A DNA stretch of 47,759 nucleotides from a virus: positions 1 to 47,759 of IMG/VR virus record IMGVR_UViG_3300048550_000984; one strand, given 5' to 3'. Positions 1 to 13,000 of the stretch are shown here, piece after piece. The notes below the pieces were generated by a model. It saw nothing but the letters and a program-made list of their open reading frames with translations. It was not told the origin of the DNA and did no database searches. A program made the position numbers and the translations under genes. Each line of letters starts with the position of its first letter. The stretch's first letter is position 1.

Positions 1-1
1 A

Positions 2-3000
2 GATCCCTTTATAAATCCACCTTCAGCCTCTGAGGCTGGAAAAAGTCATCGCCAAAAAACATTAGACATATATGGGTTTGATCCGTATGCAAGTAGAGGT
101 TTTGTTCCTAATTTCGCGGCAAAAAAAATCAGCAGATTTAACAGTTTAGATGAATCCTTGAGGCATATCAGAGAAGGTGGCTCAGTTAAAATACCTCCGC
201 CATCGTGGAGCGGTTTTGCTGGATCGAGTATAGGAGTAGACGAACAGAGGGAATTGCTTCGGCAAGCTCAAGGCGGAGGCTTATCTGCCCAAAGAGCTAA
301 AGCTGCAGACGAAAAAAGAGCCCAAAGAAAAAGTCAGCGCATGGATATTAGTGGCTCTGGGTATGCGGTACTCGTACCTCAAATCAACAGAACTCCAGGA
401 ATTGCCCAGCCAAGCGTAGGCACTTTTAAATCTGGAAGCAAAACCTATCCTTACAGCATGTCTAATTTATTGGTTGCTGGCCCGCAAAGCCCCTCTAGTG
501 ATCAAGCTACTAATCCACAAGAAGATAATTTAGAAAGTAGCGTTTCTCAAAACATTTTTAAATCATCCGCTCAATTCTCAAATGCAATTAAACCCAAAGG
601 GACTCGAGGGGTAAACTCGTCAACTATAAAGAAAAAACTCGAATCAACTCCTGGAGGCAAAGGGGCTGTGGGAGCTGCCGTTGGGGCCGCTTTCGAAGCT
701 GCGGTAGCTCAAGCATACGGGATAGATAGCGCTATGTCTGCAGAAAGAGGTAAGGGAGATTTTGATGTAAATATCAGCAATACAAGCAAATCTCCTGGAA
801 CACTCGATAAAGTTCGAAAACTTTTTGGTATCGGAAGCTCTGGGATAAATAGAATGGATTTTAAAGCTTCTGCAAATAAATCAACATTTGACAGTATGGC
901 TAAAAAAATCTTTAATGATAATAGGCAAAAATATTTAGCTCAAATAGGCCAGACAGCTGCCTCAGGATTTATCCCAAGCTTTGCGAAAGATCATCCATTA
1001 ATAGAAGCAATACAAAGAGAACAAGCCGCTGGTCTACCTGTATCTAAAATTAGAATCAATCAAAGCAATAAATTAAAAAGTTCCAGCAATCCAATGGGAC
1101 TCGCAGTCACAAATACTAGAGACGAACCAAGAGGCATGCAAGATGTTCCAAATTTTGCTGCTCGTAGTAGAAAACTGCCTGGTTTTGATTCAAGTGTATT
1201 TCGCGACTTAAAAGTATTGGGAGGAGCAATGAAGGAAATGAGTAAAACTGGAGTCAAGTTAAACTCTGACATGCAGTCATTTGTAAAAACATATAATACT
1301 CACGCACTTAACCAAACTGGTTTAAACAAAGAAACCTTACTACTTCGACTTAAAGAAAAAGGAGCCAGTGAAGGACAAACTAAAGAAGCACTAAGGCAGT
1401 TGGGTTTTGAAAAGCAAGAAACTGCAGAAGGTATAAAGCAAATTAACGCAGCTAGAAAAAAATCTGATCAAGAAAAACTCGTAAATAAATCAGGTAAATT
1501 AGGGCTTGGAGAAGAAGGGGTCATCGGTAGCAGGCTTAGAGGGCTTAGGGATAGTAAATCGAAAGGCGCAAAAGCTCTCAGGAGTTTCGGTAGATTTTCT
1601 GGCGGATTCGGCGCAAGCTTTGGATTACCTATTGCTGGAGGAATAATAGATCAAGGTCTTACTTCTGCTTTCGGCGGAGATAGAGTCAAAATGAGTAAGG
1701 GTCAAAGATTTGCTAGCGGCGCTGCAGGTAGTATAACTACAGGCCTTTCTTCAGGAGCAATGCTAGGAGGTGCAATAGGTAGCGCTGTACCTGTTATTGG
1801 AACTGCGGTTGGAGCTGCTGTCGGAGGAGCTCTTGGAGCGGCTGGAGGCTTGGTAAGTGCTCTGGGTAATACAGAATTAAGTATGGAAGAGCTCGCTGGG
1901 GTAGTTCAAGAAGCCTCCTCAATTCAAACTGAATTAAATAATACTTTTGGAGCGCTAGATCAGCTCAAATCATCAGGCTTATCCGAGTCTGAATTAGCTA
2001 AAAAAATAAGCGAGACATTAAATAAAAGTAACCCTAATCTAAAAAATCAAAAGGGTCAAACTTTAGCTCAAGCATATCTAGGTGCAAACAACGAGCAAGA
2101 AAGAGCAGCTGTTCGCGAAAATTTTGCCCAAATTACACAAAAGCAAGTAGGCTCAGCGCAATTATTAGAGAACTTAGGACTTTTCAGAGAAGCTGCTGAC
2201 GATGCCAATCCATTTATTGGTAAATCTAAAGGCGTGGGAGAGAGAGAAAGATCAAAACTAGCTAGCTCTTTTGGCCAGTTTGGTTTAACTGAAGATCAAA
2301 TTGGAAGCTTAAGCAACTTAAAGAAAGATAGATACATGACAGGCAGAAGCTTGGGAGGGCGCCCTATCTTTAAAAGCGCTGCGGAAGGGGAAAAAAGGTC
2401 AGGCGAAAACGTTGCTAAAATCCTAGGTTTTGATAAACAAAAAGATGAAGTTAATTTTAACTTAATAGCTGACGAAATAGATAATATTATAGACGAAGGT
2501 GGCTGGGACTCTTTCCTTAAAGCCGTTCAGGAATCAGGTAAGAACCTCAAAGATGTCCTAGAAGGTAGTGCAAAAGTCGCTAAAGAAATGAAGAATGCGG
2601 CAAGAGATTTTTCTTCGCTCAAGGATAATATAAGGCAAGCTGCAGTTAAAAGCAAAATAGCATTTGAATTCCTAAAAGGGGATTTAAAAATAAAAAACGA
2701 GCTCGATGAACTCAAGCTAAAGTATATGACAATGAATTCTTCTGTGTCAGACAGGCTGGCAATGGAAGAGAACATGCTCAAAGCTCAAGCAGGGGTAAAT
2801 GCAGAGCTAGAAAAAAGCGAAAGCCTTGAAGAAACTAGGCAAAAACTATTAGGTGACGTTTTAAATCAGCTCAAAAGTGAGGGAGTGACCCCTACTGGTT
2901 TATCCGCATTTTCAGAAAAAATACAAAACGCTAGTGCAGAAACAATTAAAACACTTTTAGATTCTCCAGAAAAGCTCGAAGAGGCCTTGGGCATTAAACC

Positions 3001-6000
3001 TGGCACATTGGCTCAAGGTAGGCAATTATCCGAGTCCATAAAAACAGTTCTTGATGGATATAAAGAAAGCGAATCTTTAATTAACGCAAAATTGAGCATT
3101 GAGAATAAGCAGATCACAACTCAAATGCGTATTCAAGAATTGCAAGAAAAAGAAGCTAACTCGAGACAGCAATTAAATCTAGCAGTTGATGAAAAAATTC
3201 GCTCTCTAAGATCTATTCAAATAGACGAAGGTCTCGGGTTTGATTCTGAAATAAGAGCAATTGAAAGAGAAAGAAAGTATCAGCCTTTCACAAAAACAGG
3301 AGACGGAGCTCAAGAACTTTTTGATATTGAAACAGAGAGTAAATTACTCGCAAAAAGAAGAGAAAAATTTAGTGCAGAATCAATCAAGGAAACTCAAATT
3401 CAAGGAGCTCAGTTATTTAAAGATACATCTGTGCAGGATGCATTAATTAATTCAAATGATAAATTAATAATAGCCATAGACGAATTAAGGGCGACGTTGG
3501 TAGAACAAGCTAATGCTGATGTATTTGCTGCAGCGGCAGAGCAAGAAAAGTTAAAAAGCGGAGGTTCTAGTTTATCGAAAGAGCTTGAAGAAAGACAGGC
3601 AAGAATTTCAAGCATTCAAGAGCAACTAAAAGCAAATGCCTCAGTTCCTCTAGTGAAAGATGAAGTGGCCCAAAGACAAATTCCGCAAGTTGATTTTATT
3701 AAAGCTTTTGGTCTTGGAGGTAATAGATTTGCCCAACAAAATCCATTAATGAGCGCTATATCACAAAACCAAAAAAACTTCTCTCAACCAGGAGATTTAA
3801 ACTTAGCGTTCGCAGATTGGAATAACCAGCAAAAATCAATTTCAAAAAATCAAGGAAGTTTAAAAACGGCAGATGAAATTGAAAAAAGTAATAAAGCTCT
3901 CGAAAGTGAATTATCATCATTAACTAAAGAAACGGCGGAGTTACAAAATAAAATTGGATTAATAAATAGAAACAAAGGATTACTTAGCCCTGGCCCCACC
4001 AATACTCTTCAGGAATCTCAAGATAAAGTTAAAAACTTTAATTTAAATAAAATATTTAACGATGCTCAGTCTCAGTTCTCAAACGTAAAAGACCCCACTA
4101 AATTTAACGAGTCTATGAAAAATGAGATGCTGAAAGTTATAACAAAAGATGCTGGCTTCCAAGAAGCTCTAGGAAAAAGAAAAGATCTTCAAGGTGCGAA
4201 AATAGAAGATCAAATTAAAGCTTTATCTCAAGACGGTTCTTTCTCTAAAATTAGCGAAGCCTCAAATACTATATTAAATAGTTTTGCTCAATTAGATAAT
4301 AATGTAAGAAAAACTTCTGCTGGTTTTGATGAAGACGCCAAGGACCTTGCTGCTCATTCAGAGCAAATTAAGGCTCAGTTTGACCCTCTTAGAAAAATGG
4401 CAGACGAAACAGAGAAAGCTTCTTATTCAATTAGGAAACTCAAAGAATCTGGCGATATATCGGGTGCGGCACGAGCCTCTTTAGACTTGCAGCGTCAATA
4501 TAATGTTTCGAGCCCCGCTCAACAAATGGCCATGAGGCAAGGAATGGCTCAACAAGGAATGAGCCCAATGAGTAATAGAGATGTCTTTCTCGCAGGTGTA
4601 GCCAGTAACTCAAATACCGTTCAGAATAGCGAGTTAGAATTTTACAGAACCCTAGGTGAAGACTTGCCTAGAACATTCTCGAGCAATATGGCTAAAGCTT
4701 TAACTGAAGCTGGCGCAGGAATTAAATCATGGGATGACGCCCTCCAAGATGTTGCTCTGGGTTTTCTTGATACATTAAACCAAGCTATTCAACAAAAACT
4801 TTCAAATCAAATCTTAGGCTTAGTGAATACAGGAATCGGGTCGATGACAGGAGGATTCAGTCCTTTCTCAAAAGGTGGAGTAGTTAGAAGGAGTGATGGA
4901 GGAGAAGTTTACGGAGGCAGTGGAACAAAAGATGACGTTCCTGCGATGTTAAACAGCGGGGAATATGTAATTCGTAAATCTGCAGTGAATAAATATGGAA
5001 AAGATTTTTTAACATCCATCAATTCAGGTACAGTTAAGCAAAGAAATCAAGGAGGTATGATTGGACCTGCAGACCCAAGTCGAGAATTAGAAGAGCAAAC
5101 AGGAGAAGGCGGGTTTTTGATTTCTTCATTTGGTCAGGCGGGCACGATGGAAGCGGGAGCAATTACAGGTAGAGACAATCTTATGAGTTTCGCAACTCAA
5201 GCTGGAACTTCTGGAGCAAGAGATGTAATTCAATCAACAGGAGCAGTAGATGATTACGGCCAAGCAATGCCTTCCAGCTCAGGAGGGGGTGTTAATATTC
5301 AGTTAGAGGACGAGAGTGCTAGGCTATCAGGGTTAGGCTTAATTAGCGGACCTGTTGCGGATGAAGTAATGACTGCAAAACAGCAAGCTTTAGATGCTGT
5401 AGGCGCCTATGATAGAAATGTTGAAGCGTTAAGAAAATATAGAGAGCAACGCAAGAAAGCAATTAAAAATGCCATCAAACAGGCTTTAATAGGGGCAGCA
5501 ATTAGTTTTGGAGTGTCACAATTAACGAGCGCAATACAAAGTACTCAAGTAGCAAAAGCATCAAACACAATGGGTCTAGAACAAGGGGTTAGGGCTGAAG
5601 CAGGTGTTCCAACAGGGCCCTTAAGGCCAGAAACTTTCAAACAACACGCCCCGCAAGTAATGAAGGATATGAATATTTCTTCTGGAGATCTTTACATGAA
5701 AGGAGGAATGCCAAATATGGCCAAGGCCAGTTCTCGCTTTGCAATGAACGGAATTAGTAATCCTCAAGCTTACGTATCATTTACTGGAGGAGCTAATCCA
5801 GGAAGCTCGACAAGAGGCTCTAGCAGTTTCACTAAAAACTTATTTTCCAGAGGGGGTAATGCAGCTAATGCTCGATTCGCAGGCTCTGGTTTTCAAGTTA
5901 ATTCTCTAGGCATGGCTTCTCAGCAATCTGGTTTCTTTGGAGGCTTTAAGAATCCAAATCTTTCTCAAAATATTGGTGGTGGATCAGTGGCAGACATTCT

Positions 6001-7066
6001 TTCTTTACAAAACACTTCATGGAACACTTCGGCGGGTACAGCAATGATGGGGCAAAACATGGCTCCTCTATCCAGTAACGCAGCTGGCTTAGCAGAAACT
6101 AAAACAATATCTGGGTCTACTGGAGTAGTTAATAATGTCCAGCGACGATTAACTGAAAATTTCGCGTTAGGAGGGAAAGTGGGTCACTCCGCTCAAAAAG
6201 GGAAAGTCCCTTCTTTATTAACTGGAGGGGAATTCGTAATAAATAAAGATGCTGTCAAAAAACACGGCTTATCTTTCTTTAATAGTATCAATGCTCAACG
6301 TTTAAATAGAGGTGGAGTTGTGGGTAAAAATGTATCAATGCCCGCAGGCAGTAACATGGATTCTCAGTCTGAACTTTTACAGCAAATTTTAGATACATTA
6401 ATAATACAAGGGGAAACCGCAGAATCAACACGCAGTGAAACTCAAACCTTAAAAGAAACGATAGAATCAAAAACAACAAACAATATAACAACTGGAGAAG
6501 CAGGCGAAGCAGGCACAGATCAATCCACTATATTACAATCTATTTTAGAAGAAATTAAAAATCAAAATACCACTATTTCTCAAGAGATATCAAATAGCGT
6601 ACAAAATGTAATAGATAAAAGTCAAACATCTCAATCTACTGAAATAAATAATTCTTCTAGCTCTAATTCTAATTCTGTACGTAGTTCATCTAATGTATCT
6701 AATGTTTCAAATAATTCTAATTTTGTAGATCAAGCTAGCATACAAAATGATTTACTTTCTCAAATATTATTAGCTTTACAATCTCAACCTTCTGGAGGAA
6801 GCGGAGGCTTTTCAACCTCTAGCGGAGGATCAGGCGGAGGCGTAGGAGACATAAACATCAATGTAACTGTAGACTCAAAAGGCGGCTCGCAATCTTCTTA
6901 TGAAGGCGGAGGATCAAGCGACATGGGAAGTGCTAACGGCGTTAATTCTAGCGTTAATCAAAAAGCCAATGACATCGCAAAACAAATTGAAGAGTCAGTT
7001 ATTAAAATATTAACAGATCAACAGAGATTAGGCGGCGTATTACCAAATCCAAGTAAAATGAAGTAA
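2..7066 (+). CDS. Tail tape measure protein, 5' end missing
   Basis: The frame is open to the left edge, so the gene starts upstream; at least 2354 residues are present. Tape measure proteins set tail length and move into the cell envelope at infection. Visible parts, numbered from the codon at 158: a GF(V/I)P(N/S)FA motif just upstream of 158 and again near residue 270, with a PD-(D/E)XK-like stretch between them (E180, GDFD at 200-203, DFK at 234-236); a long Gly/Ala-rich hydrophobic segment near 485-570 that could enter a membrane; long coiled-coil-like helices; two copies of a module with G(E)YVI or GEFVI followed by RKSAVNKYG or NKDAVKKHG (about 4860-5010 and 6160-6300); a Ser/Asn-rich stretch; and a C-terminus ending in a GG-L motif usual for tape measures. 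The stop overlaps the next start (TAATG). Confidence 0.85.
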   Translation, partial: DPFINPPSASEAGKSHRQKTLDIYGFDPYASRGFVPNFAAKKISRFNSLDESLRHIREGGSVKIPPPSWSGFAGSSIGVDEQRELLRQAQGGGLSAQRAKAADEKRAQRKSQRMDISGSGYAVLVPQINRTPGIAQPSVGTFKSGSKTYPYSMSNLLVAGPQSPSSDQATNPQEDNLESSVSQNIFKSSAQFSNAIKPKGTRGVNSSTIKKKLESTPGGKGAVGAAVGAAFEAAVAQAYGIDSAMSAERGKGDFDVNISNTSKSPGTLDKVRKLFGIGSSGINRMDFKASANKSTFDSMAKKIFNDNRQKYLAQIGQTAASGFIPSFAKDHPLIEAIQREQAAGLPVSKIRINQSNKLKSSSNPMGLAVTNTRDEPRGMQDVPNFAARSRKLPGFDSSVFRDLKVLGGAMKEMSKTGVKLNSDMQSFVKTYNTHALNQTGLNKETLLLRLKEKGASEGQTKEALRQLGFEKQETAEGIKQINAARKKSDQEKLVNKSGKLGLGEEGVIGSRLRGLRDSKSKGAKALRSFGRFSGGFGASFGLPIAGGIIDQGLTSAFGGDRVKMSKGQRFASGAAGSITTGLSSGAMLGGAIGSAVPVIGTAVGAAVGGALGAAGGLVSALGNTELSMEELAGVVQEASSIQTELNNTFGALDQLKSSGLSESELAKKISETLNKSNPNLKNQKGQTLAQAYLGANNEQERAAVRENFAQITQKQVGSAQLLENLGLFREAADDANPFIGKSKGVGERERSKLASSFGQFGLTEDQIGSLSNLKKDRYMTGRSLGGRPIFKSAAEGEKRSGENVAKILGFDKQKDEVNFNLIADEIDNIIDEGGWDSFLKAVQESGKNLKDVLEGSAKVAKEMKNAARDFSSLKDNIRQAAVKSKIAFEFLKGDLKIKNELDELKLKYMTMNSSVSDRLAMEENMLKAQAGVNAELEKSESLEETRQKLLGDVLNQLKSEGVTPTGLSAFSEKIQNASAETIKTLLDSPEKLEEALGIKPGTLAQGRQLSESIKTVLDGYKESESLINAKLSIENKQITTQMRIQELQEKEANSRQQLNLAVDEKIRSLRSIQIDEGLGFDSEIRAIERERKYQPFTKTGDGAQELFDIETESKLLAKRREKFSAESIKETQIQGAQLFKDTSVQDALINSNDKLIIAIDELRATLVEQANADVFAAAAEQEKLKSGGSSLSKELEERQARISSIQEQLKANASVPLVKDEVAQRQIPQVDFIKAFGLGGNRFAQQNPLMSAISQNQKNFSQPGDLNLAFADWNNQQKSISKNQGSLKTADEIEKSNKALESELSSLTKETAELQNKIGLINRNKGLLSPGPTNTLQESQDKVKNFNLNKIFNDAQSQFSNVKDPTKFNESMKNEMLKVITKDAGFQEALGKRKDLQGAKIEDQIKALSQDGSFSKISEASNTILNSFAQLDNNVRKTSAGFDEDAKDLAAHSEQIKAQFDPLRKMADETEKASYSIRKLKESGDISGAARASLDLQRQYNVSSPAQQMAMRQGMAQQGMSPMSNRDVFLAGVASNSNTVQNSELEFYRTLGEDLPRTFSSNMAKALTEAGAGIKSWDDALQDVALGFLDTLNQAIQQKLSNQILGLVNTGIGSMTGGFSPFSKGGVVRRSDGGEVYGGSGTKDDVPAMLNSGEYVIRKSAVNKYGKDFLTSINSGTVKQRNQGGMIGPADPSRELEEQTGEGGFLISSFGQAGTMEAGAITGRDNLMSFATQAGTSGARDVIQSTGAVDDYGQAMPSSSGGGVNIQLEDESARLSGLGLISGPVADEVMTAKQQALDAVGAYDRNVEALRKYREQRKKAIKNAIKQALIGAAISFGVSQLTSAIQSTQVAKASNTMGLEQGVRAEAGVPTGPLRPETFKQHAPQVMKDMNISSGDLYMKGGMPNMAKASSRFAMNGISNPQAYVSFTGGANPGSSTRGSSSFTKNLFSRGGNAANARFAGSGFQVNSLGMASQQSGFFGGFKNPNLSQNIGGGSVADILSLQNTSWNTSAGTAMMGQNMAPLSSNAAGLAETKTISGSTGVVNNVQRRLTENFALGGKVGHSAQKGKVPSLLTGGEFVINKDAVKKHGLSFFNSINAQRLNRGGVVGKNVSMPAGSNMDSQSELLQQILDTLIIQGETAESTRSETQTLKETIESKTTNNITTGEAGEAGTDQSTILQSILEEIKNQNTTISQEISNSVQNVIDKSQTSQSTEINNSSSSNSNSVRSSSNVSNVSNNSNFVDQASIQNDLLSQILLALQSQPSGGSGGFSTSSGGSGGGVGDININVTVDSKGGSQSSYEGGGSSDMGSANGVNSSVNQKANDIAKQIEESVIKILTDQQRLGGVLPNPSKMK

Positions 7067-10000
7067 TGAACGGAGCAAATTTTAATTACGAACAAAAGTT
7101 TTTTATAGAAAACTATGAAGTCTCTGGCGTTACAGCAATAGATGGCGGCTATCAAATAAATGAAGAGCCCCTTAATGTTTTAGGTCACGGATATTTTGAT
7201 AGCTTAGTTACTCAACCTCTTCAAGGTAATTTTTCCATAGAGAGAAGTTTGATTACAAGAGATCCGTTATTAAATTATACTGGTGAATTAGGGTTCAACG
7301 GTGGAATTTATTATAATGGAACTAGCTTTGATTTTGTTAGTGGCTATTTACAGGATTACTCTGTCTCTTGTTCTGTAGGAGCCATACCTTCAGTTTCTGC
7401 CGACATTGCTGTTTACGGAAATATAGGAGGAGGATCTCGCACATTAGCAAAAAATAAAGTTAAAAATTATAACACAACTTTACATCATACCGAAACTGGG
7501 TTAGTTAAGCAGTATGTCGAAACTGGGATATTAACTACTGGAGTAGTCAGGGATCAAGATTCAGTAAAGCTAGACGCCATAGAATGGTTAGATTACGGAT
7601 GGGTTGGTTTATCTGGAGACCATCCTAGGTCGGCCACTCCAATTTTGCACCCCGAGGAAGATGGAGAAATTATTCAAATACCAGATCAAGGATCTATACA
7701 TATTTCTGGGTTCGGTACAGAAACTAATCGCGTACAAAGTTTTTCTTATACTCTTTCTACCCCAAGAGAGCCTATTTATGTAGTTGGAAAAGATAGGCCT
7801 GTTGAAGTGCAAGCTATACCTCCTTACGAGGTTAACGCTGAAATAGTATTACATATTGATGATTATGAAGCTAAAAATGTTTTTGATTACTTAATACAAA
7901 ACACTAGCCCGCATAAAAAAGATCTTTCTATTTTAGTTAAAAACTCTGACAACACATCAGTTATTGGTTCTTACAATATACCTAATGCACGACTCATAGG
8001 TGAAAACATAAGCGCATCAGTAAATGAACAATTAGAGATTTCTTTATCATATCAAGGTTATTATAATTTTCTCGATGAATCAATAATTTCTGGAAGCCTC
8101 TCAGCAGAGTTAGACGACGTAGAAATTGGTCCCGAGCCCGACAGGCAATGTCGAGAGCCGACTATCCAAGTGTATAGACCTCAAGCTAAATTAGCTACGA
8201 GCCAAACTCAGTCCTGCTTTACCTTAAATTGGAAAGGTTTTGTTATAGACCATGAATACGAACTTGATGTTTCTAAAGAAGATCCTTATTTCAATAATAA
8301 TAATAAAGTTTTAGATAAAATGCGCTTCCAGGGAGACGGTAATCTGCAAATTACATATTCATATGAGTTATGCGCTCTTGAGCCAGGTACTGTTTATTAT
8401 TATAGAATAAGATCTAAAAATGAATATGGAGAATATTCGCAATGGTCTAACGTTGTTGAGACTATAACTATTCCTGCCAATCCAGAAATTACTAGCTTTT
8501 CGAACTGTCAAGATTCTCCTAGTTTTGGGTTTAAGTTGAATTGGACAGCTTCAAAAGGAGCTAATCATTATTTATTAGATTTATCTAACGATCCTAATTT
8601 TGCCAGTCTAGTTTTAGATTCGTATCTTGTTACTACAAATAACTATTTAATTCAAGAGCTAGATGCAGGTAAAGTTTTCTATTCTAGAGTAAGGTCTGTT
8701 AATAATTCTGGAACAAGTTCCAATTCTGAAATATTTAAAAACCAAACTAGATCACCCCAGCCCACAAATATTAGATTCTCAAATATTTTAGAAACTGAAT
8801 TCATGCTGAACTGGGATCCGTCAAGACTGAATAATGGTTATATGGTTTCAGTTTTCAAACATGGGTCTTCTGCTCCGCTCATCAGATATGATAGGAAGAA
8901 AACTCATTATACCTCAATGGAAATTACTGGTTTAGAGCAAGGCGAAACATACTCCGTAGTTTTACATGTAGATAATGACTGCGGAGAAACTTCAGGAACT
9001 TCCCCAGAATCAGTAACCCTCATACCAAAACAAGTAACCAATATATCAGCAACTCAATGCGATTTCTATGGATTTACTTTATCCTGGCCTAATATAACTG
9101 GAGCTTCTGAATATGAGATACAATATACTAGCGCGGTTGATGCAAATGGTTTTCCAGTATACAGTTTAACGAAAACCTCTTCAATTAATAGTTATGACGT
9201 AACAAATTTGCTAGCTGGAAAAAAATATTGGTACAGAGTTAGGGCAATTAATCCTACAGGGCAAGGAGACTATTCTTTTGATAAATTTAAAGTAACCATA
9301 CCTCCTGCTCCACTAATTATCGAATCGCCCTCTACAGAACAGGACTCAATACTTTTAAAATGGAATAATACTGATGGAGCAGAAAGTTATGAAGTTGATG
9401 TATCGCTACAATCAAATAATTTTAACCCCAATTTGACAGGCTATAATTCAAAATCGGTTGAAGAGAATTCTCTAAAGGTGACAGGATTAACGGCTGGGCA
9501 AAACTATATCTATAGAATTAGAGCTGTTAACGATTGCGGCGCATCTCAAAATTCAGAAACTGGATCTGATTGTACGGCGCCTGCAACACCAACTAATTTA
9601 TCAGCTTCTTCAGCAACCCCTAATTCATTCAACGCATCTTGGGGGTCTGTGGGCGGTGGAGTTAAATATATATTCGATCTATCAAAATCAGAAACAATGA
9701 GCCCCCTAATAAGTAACTATGCGGGAGTTGAGTTGTCAGCAAATAATATTTCATTAAACAATTTACAAGAAAAAACAGAATATTATTTTAGAGTTAGATC
9801 ATCTGATGGTGATTGTGGGAAAAGTCCATATAGTAATGTTGTTTCTCAAATTACTCCGTCAAAGTCTTCACTTAAAGGATTAAATCCTCCATCAAATTGC
9901 TCTTATTATGGGTTCACTGCATCTTGGGTAAAAGATCCAAATTCTACACAATATGAGTTTAATTTATCTGAAGATATTAATTTCTCTTCTTTTGTCGGTT

Positions 10001-13000
10001 CTTACAATACTAGCTTCCGTACTTCTTCTTTGTCAATTAATATTACCAACTTAGATCCAGGAACAAAATACTATTATAGGATAAAAGCTTTTAATCAATA
10101 TGGATCAACAGAATATTCTGATCCAGAATTAGTCTTAACTTTTCCCAGCTCCCCAACCTTAACTTCCTCTAATGTCACGGCTAATAGTTTTAATATCGCC
10201 CTATCCGAACCAGCTTCGGTAATATCATATGAAATAGATATATCAACTAATTCAAACTTTTCAAACTTTATTTCAGACTTTAGGTCTAAAGAGACAAGCG
10301 ACACCTCTATTCCTGTTATTGGGCTATCCCCCAATACGAGATATTATATTAGAGCCAGAGCTAAAAATTTAGGATGTGGGTTAAGCCAAAACTCTTCCAC
10401 TATAAATGTATTAACCGAGTCAATGCCATCGACGCCAAGTAAGCCTTCAACATCAAACTGTACATACTATGGTATAACCTTGTCCTGGGCAGCTTCTCTA
10501 AACGCCGATGAATATAATTTATTACTATCACAGGAGCCTAATTTTTCCTCATTTGAACAGGGCTATAATGAAGATTTTTTAACTGCTTCGATATCTGAAG
10601 TAATTGAAAATTTAGATCCAGGTAAAAAATATTTTTATAAAATAAGAGCAAAAAACAACTTCGGTTATTCTTCCTTTTCTTCTTCTGGAGACTTTTTAAC
10701 TTTTCCTAGTGCTCCAAATTTAAATATAAGATCCGTGGGAGTTGATTCTGTTGATTTATCATGGGCTAGAGTATTATCAGCTAATAATTATATTATATAT
10801 TATAAAAAAGAAGGGGCTAGCAACTATACCGAGGTTTCCACTAACGATCTATCATACTCAATAAACAACTTAGATTCTAATCAAAAATACTTGATTCACA
10901 TGAAATCAGAGAATGATGGATGCGGGACAAGCCAAGCTTCATCAGGACAAAGTTTCACAACGCAATCTTCAGCGAGTTCAGTTTCAGGCCTCACAAAAGT
11001 TGATTGCTTCCAGGGAGGGTTCGAGGTTAATTGGTCAGCCTCTCTAGATGCGAGTTATTATAAGGTTAATTTATATGAAGACGGAGAGTTGCAAAGATTT
11101 GTAAATGTATATCAAAATTCTACAAAATTCAATAATTTATCGAGCGGAGTCGAATATCAAGTTACGATTCAAGGAGCTAATGAATTTGGGCTTTCTCCAG
11201 AGTCTAATCCTTTATCAATAGTCACGAAGCCCGCATCGCCGTCTAATCTTTCGACGTCTTCTTCAGATTCTTCTGTTTCAGCATCGTGGGATGCGTCTAG
11301 TTCAGCCAATGAATATATTGTAGAAGTCGCAGGAAATGCAAATTTCAACCCCATTATTTCATCTGAAACAACATCCTTAACATCCAAAACTTTTTCCACT
11401 GGAATTGATCAAAATTCGACATACTACATTCGGGTTCAAGCATCAAACAGCTCTTGCGGAGCTGGGCTTTTCTCCACACCTATATCAGTCACAACAATCT
11501 CGTCTCCCCCAAGCGCAATTTCAGGAATCAATACTTCAAATTGTACATATTCAAACGACTCATATGGCTTCACTTTGTCTTGGGAGCCAAGCTCTAATGC
11601 AACTTCATACGAAGTAAATTTATCAACAGACCCAAACTTCACTTCTTTTGTAGAAGGTTATGACACCACTCATTCTACCACCTCAACTTCTATAATATTT
11701 ATAAATCTATCTGCTGGAACTCAATATTATTTTAGAATTAAAGCTAAAAATAAAGATGCTGAATCAGCGTACTCTTCAACAGATAATATAATTACGATAC
11801 CAGCTGCTGCACAAAATTTAATATCTACAAGCACGGGTTGCGATGGATGCACTAATATTGAGTGGGATGGCTCTAGCGGAGTAACAGGATATAAACTTTA
11901 TGTCGCATTAGACAGTAATTACTCACAAACAATAGCAGATTATGGTTTTAAAAATTTAAGTAGTACTGATACTACTCATGAAATATGTAATCTAGATTTA
12001 GGGACAGAATATTATGTAAAACTCATATCTTATAATGATTGTGGCGAAAGCGAAGCTTCAGAGCTTTTGATAGAGACACCTCCAGAAATTCCTACAACAA
12101 GATTATCTTCCCAAATTAGATCAAATTCCTTTACAGCTACTTGGTCTTATCCTTCGGGAGTTAGTTATTTTGAATTCTTTTTATCAGAAGCTTCAGATTT
12201 CTCAACCACTGTATCAACTTACGACGGAGTTCAAACTTTTACGAACAGAATAGCAGTCGATGGATTGACTGCGAATGTTTACTATTATAAAGTAAAAGCT
12301 TACAATTCACAAAATCAAACATGCGGTGAATCTGATGTGCGTACTACTACGCTCGTAGTCAGCGCTCCGACGGCTACGGCTGCAACCAATAATAATATTG
12401 ATTGTACTGAAACAGGCCATACGTTTTCTAGTACAGCAGCTTCTTTTACCATCAACTGGAACGCTCAAGGATCAGCTACAGGTTATTATGTAGATGTAAG
12501 TGAAACTTCCGATTTCACATCTTTTGTAACCGCAGAAAACTCTTCAGGAGTTGAAATATATCTTGAGTCTTATGAAGTTCTAGGAGCAGGATCAAATTCT
12601 TTGTCAGTTCAAAATCTTTCTTCTGGAACATTATATTACTACAGAATTAGATCTTTTAATGATGAAGGCTCATCATTAGATTCTAACGTAATAACAGTTT
12701 TAACAAAGCCTTTTCGACCAGCGTTTACAACTAGTAATGCAGCTTCAGGCTCAGGATTAACCCTGAATTTTATTCCAACCTTTTCTCAAAACACAGCTAA
12801 TTCTAGCACGACTGCCCAAGAATATTCATTAAACATTTATAGTGATGCGGCTTTAAGTAATTTATTTCTCACCGATCAATTTACTTCGAATCAGGTCTCT
12901 CTAAGTAATTTGGCAGCAGGCGGAGTATATTATGCAGTGGGCATAGCTACTAATGAATCAGGAGATTCTTGTGAGTCCGCAGTATTTGAGTTTTCTACGT

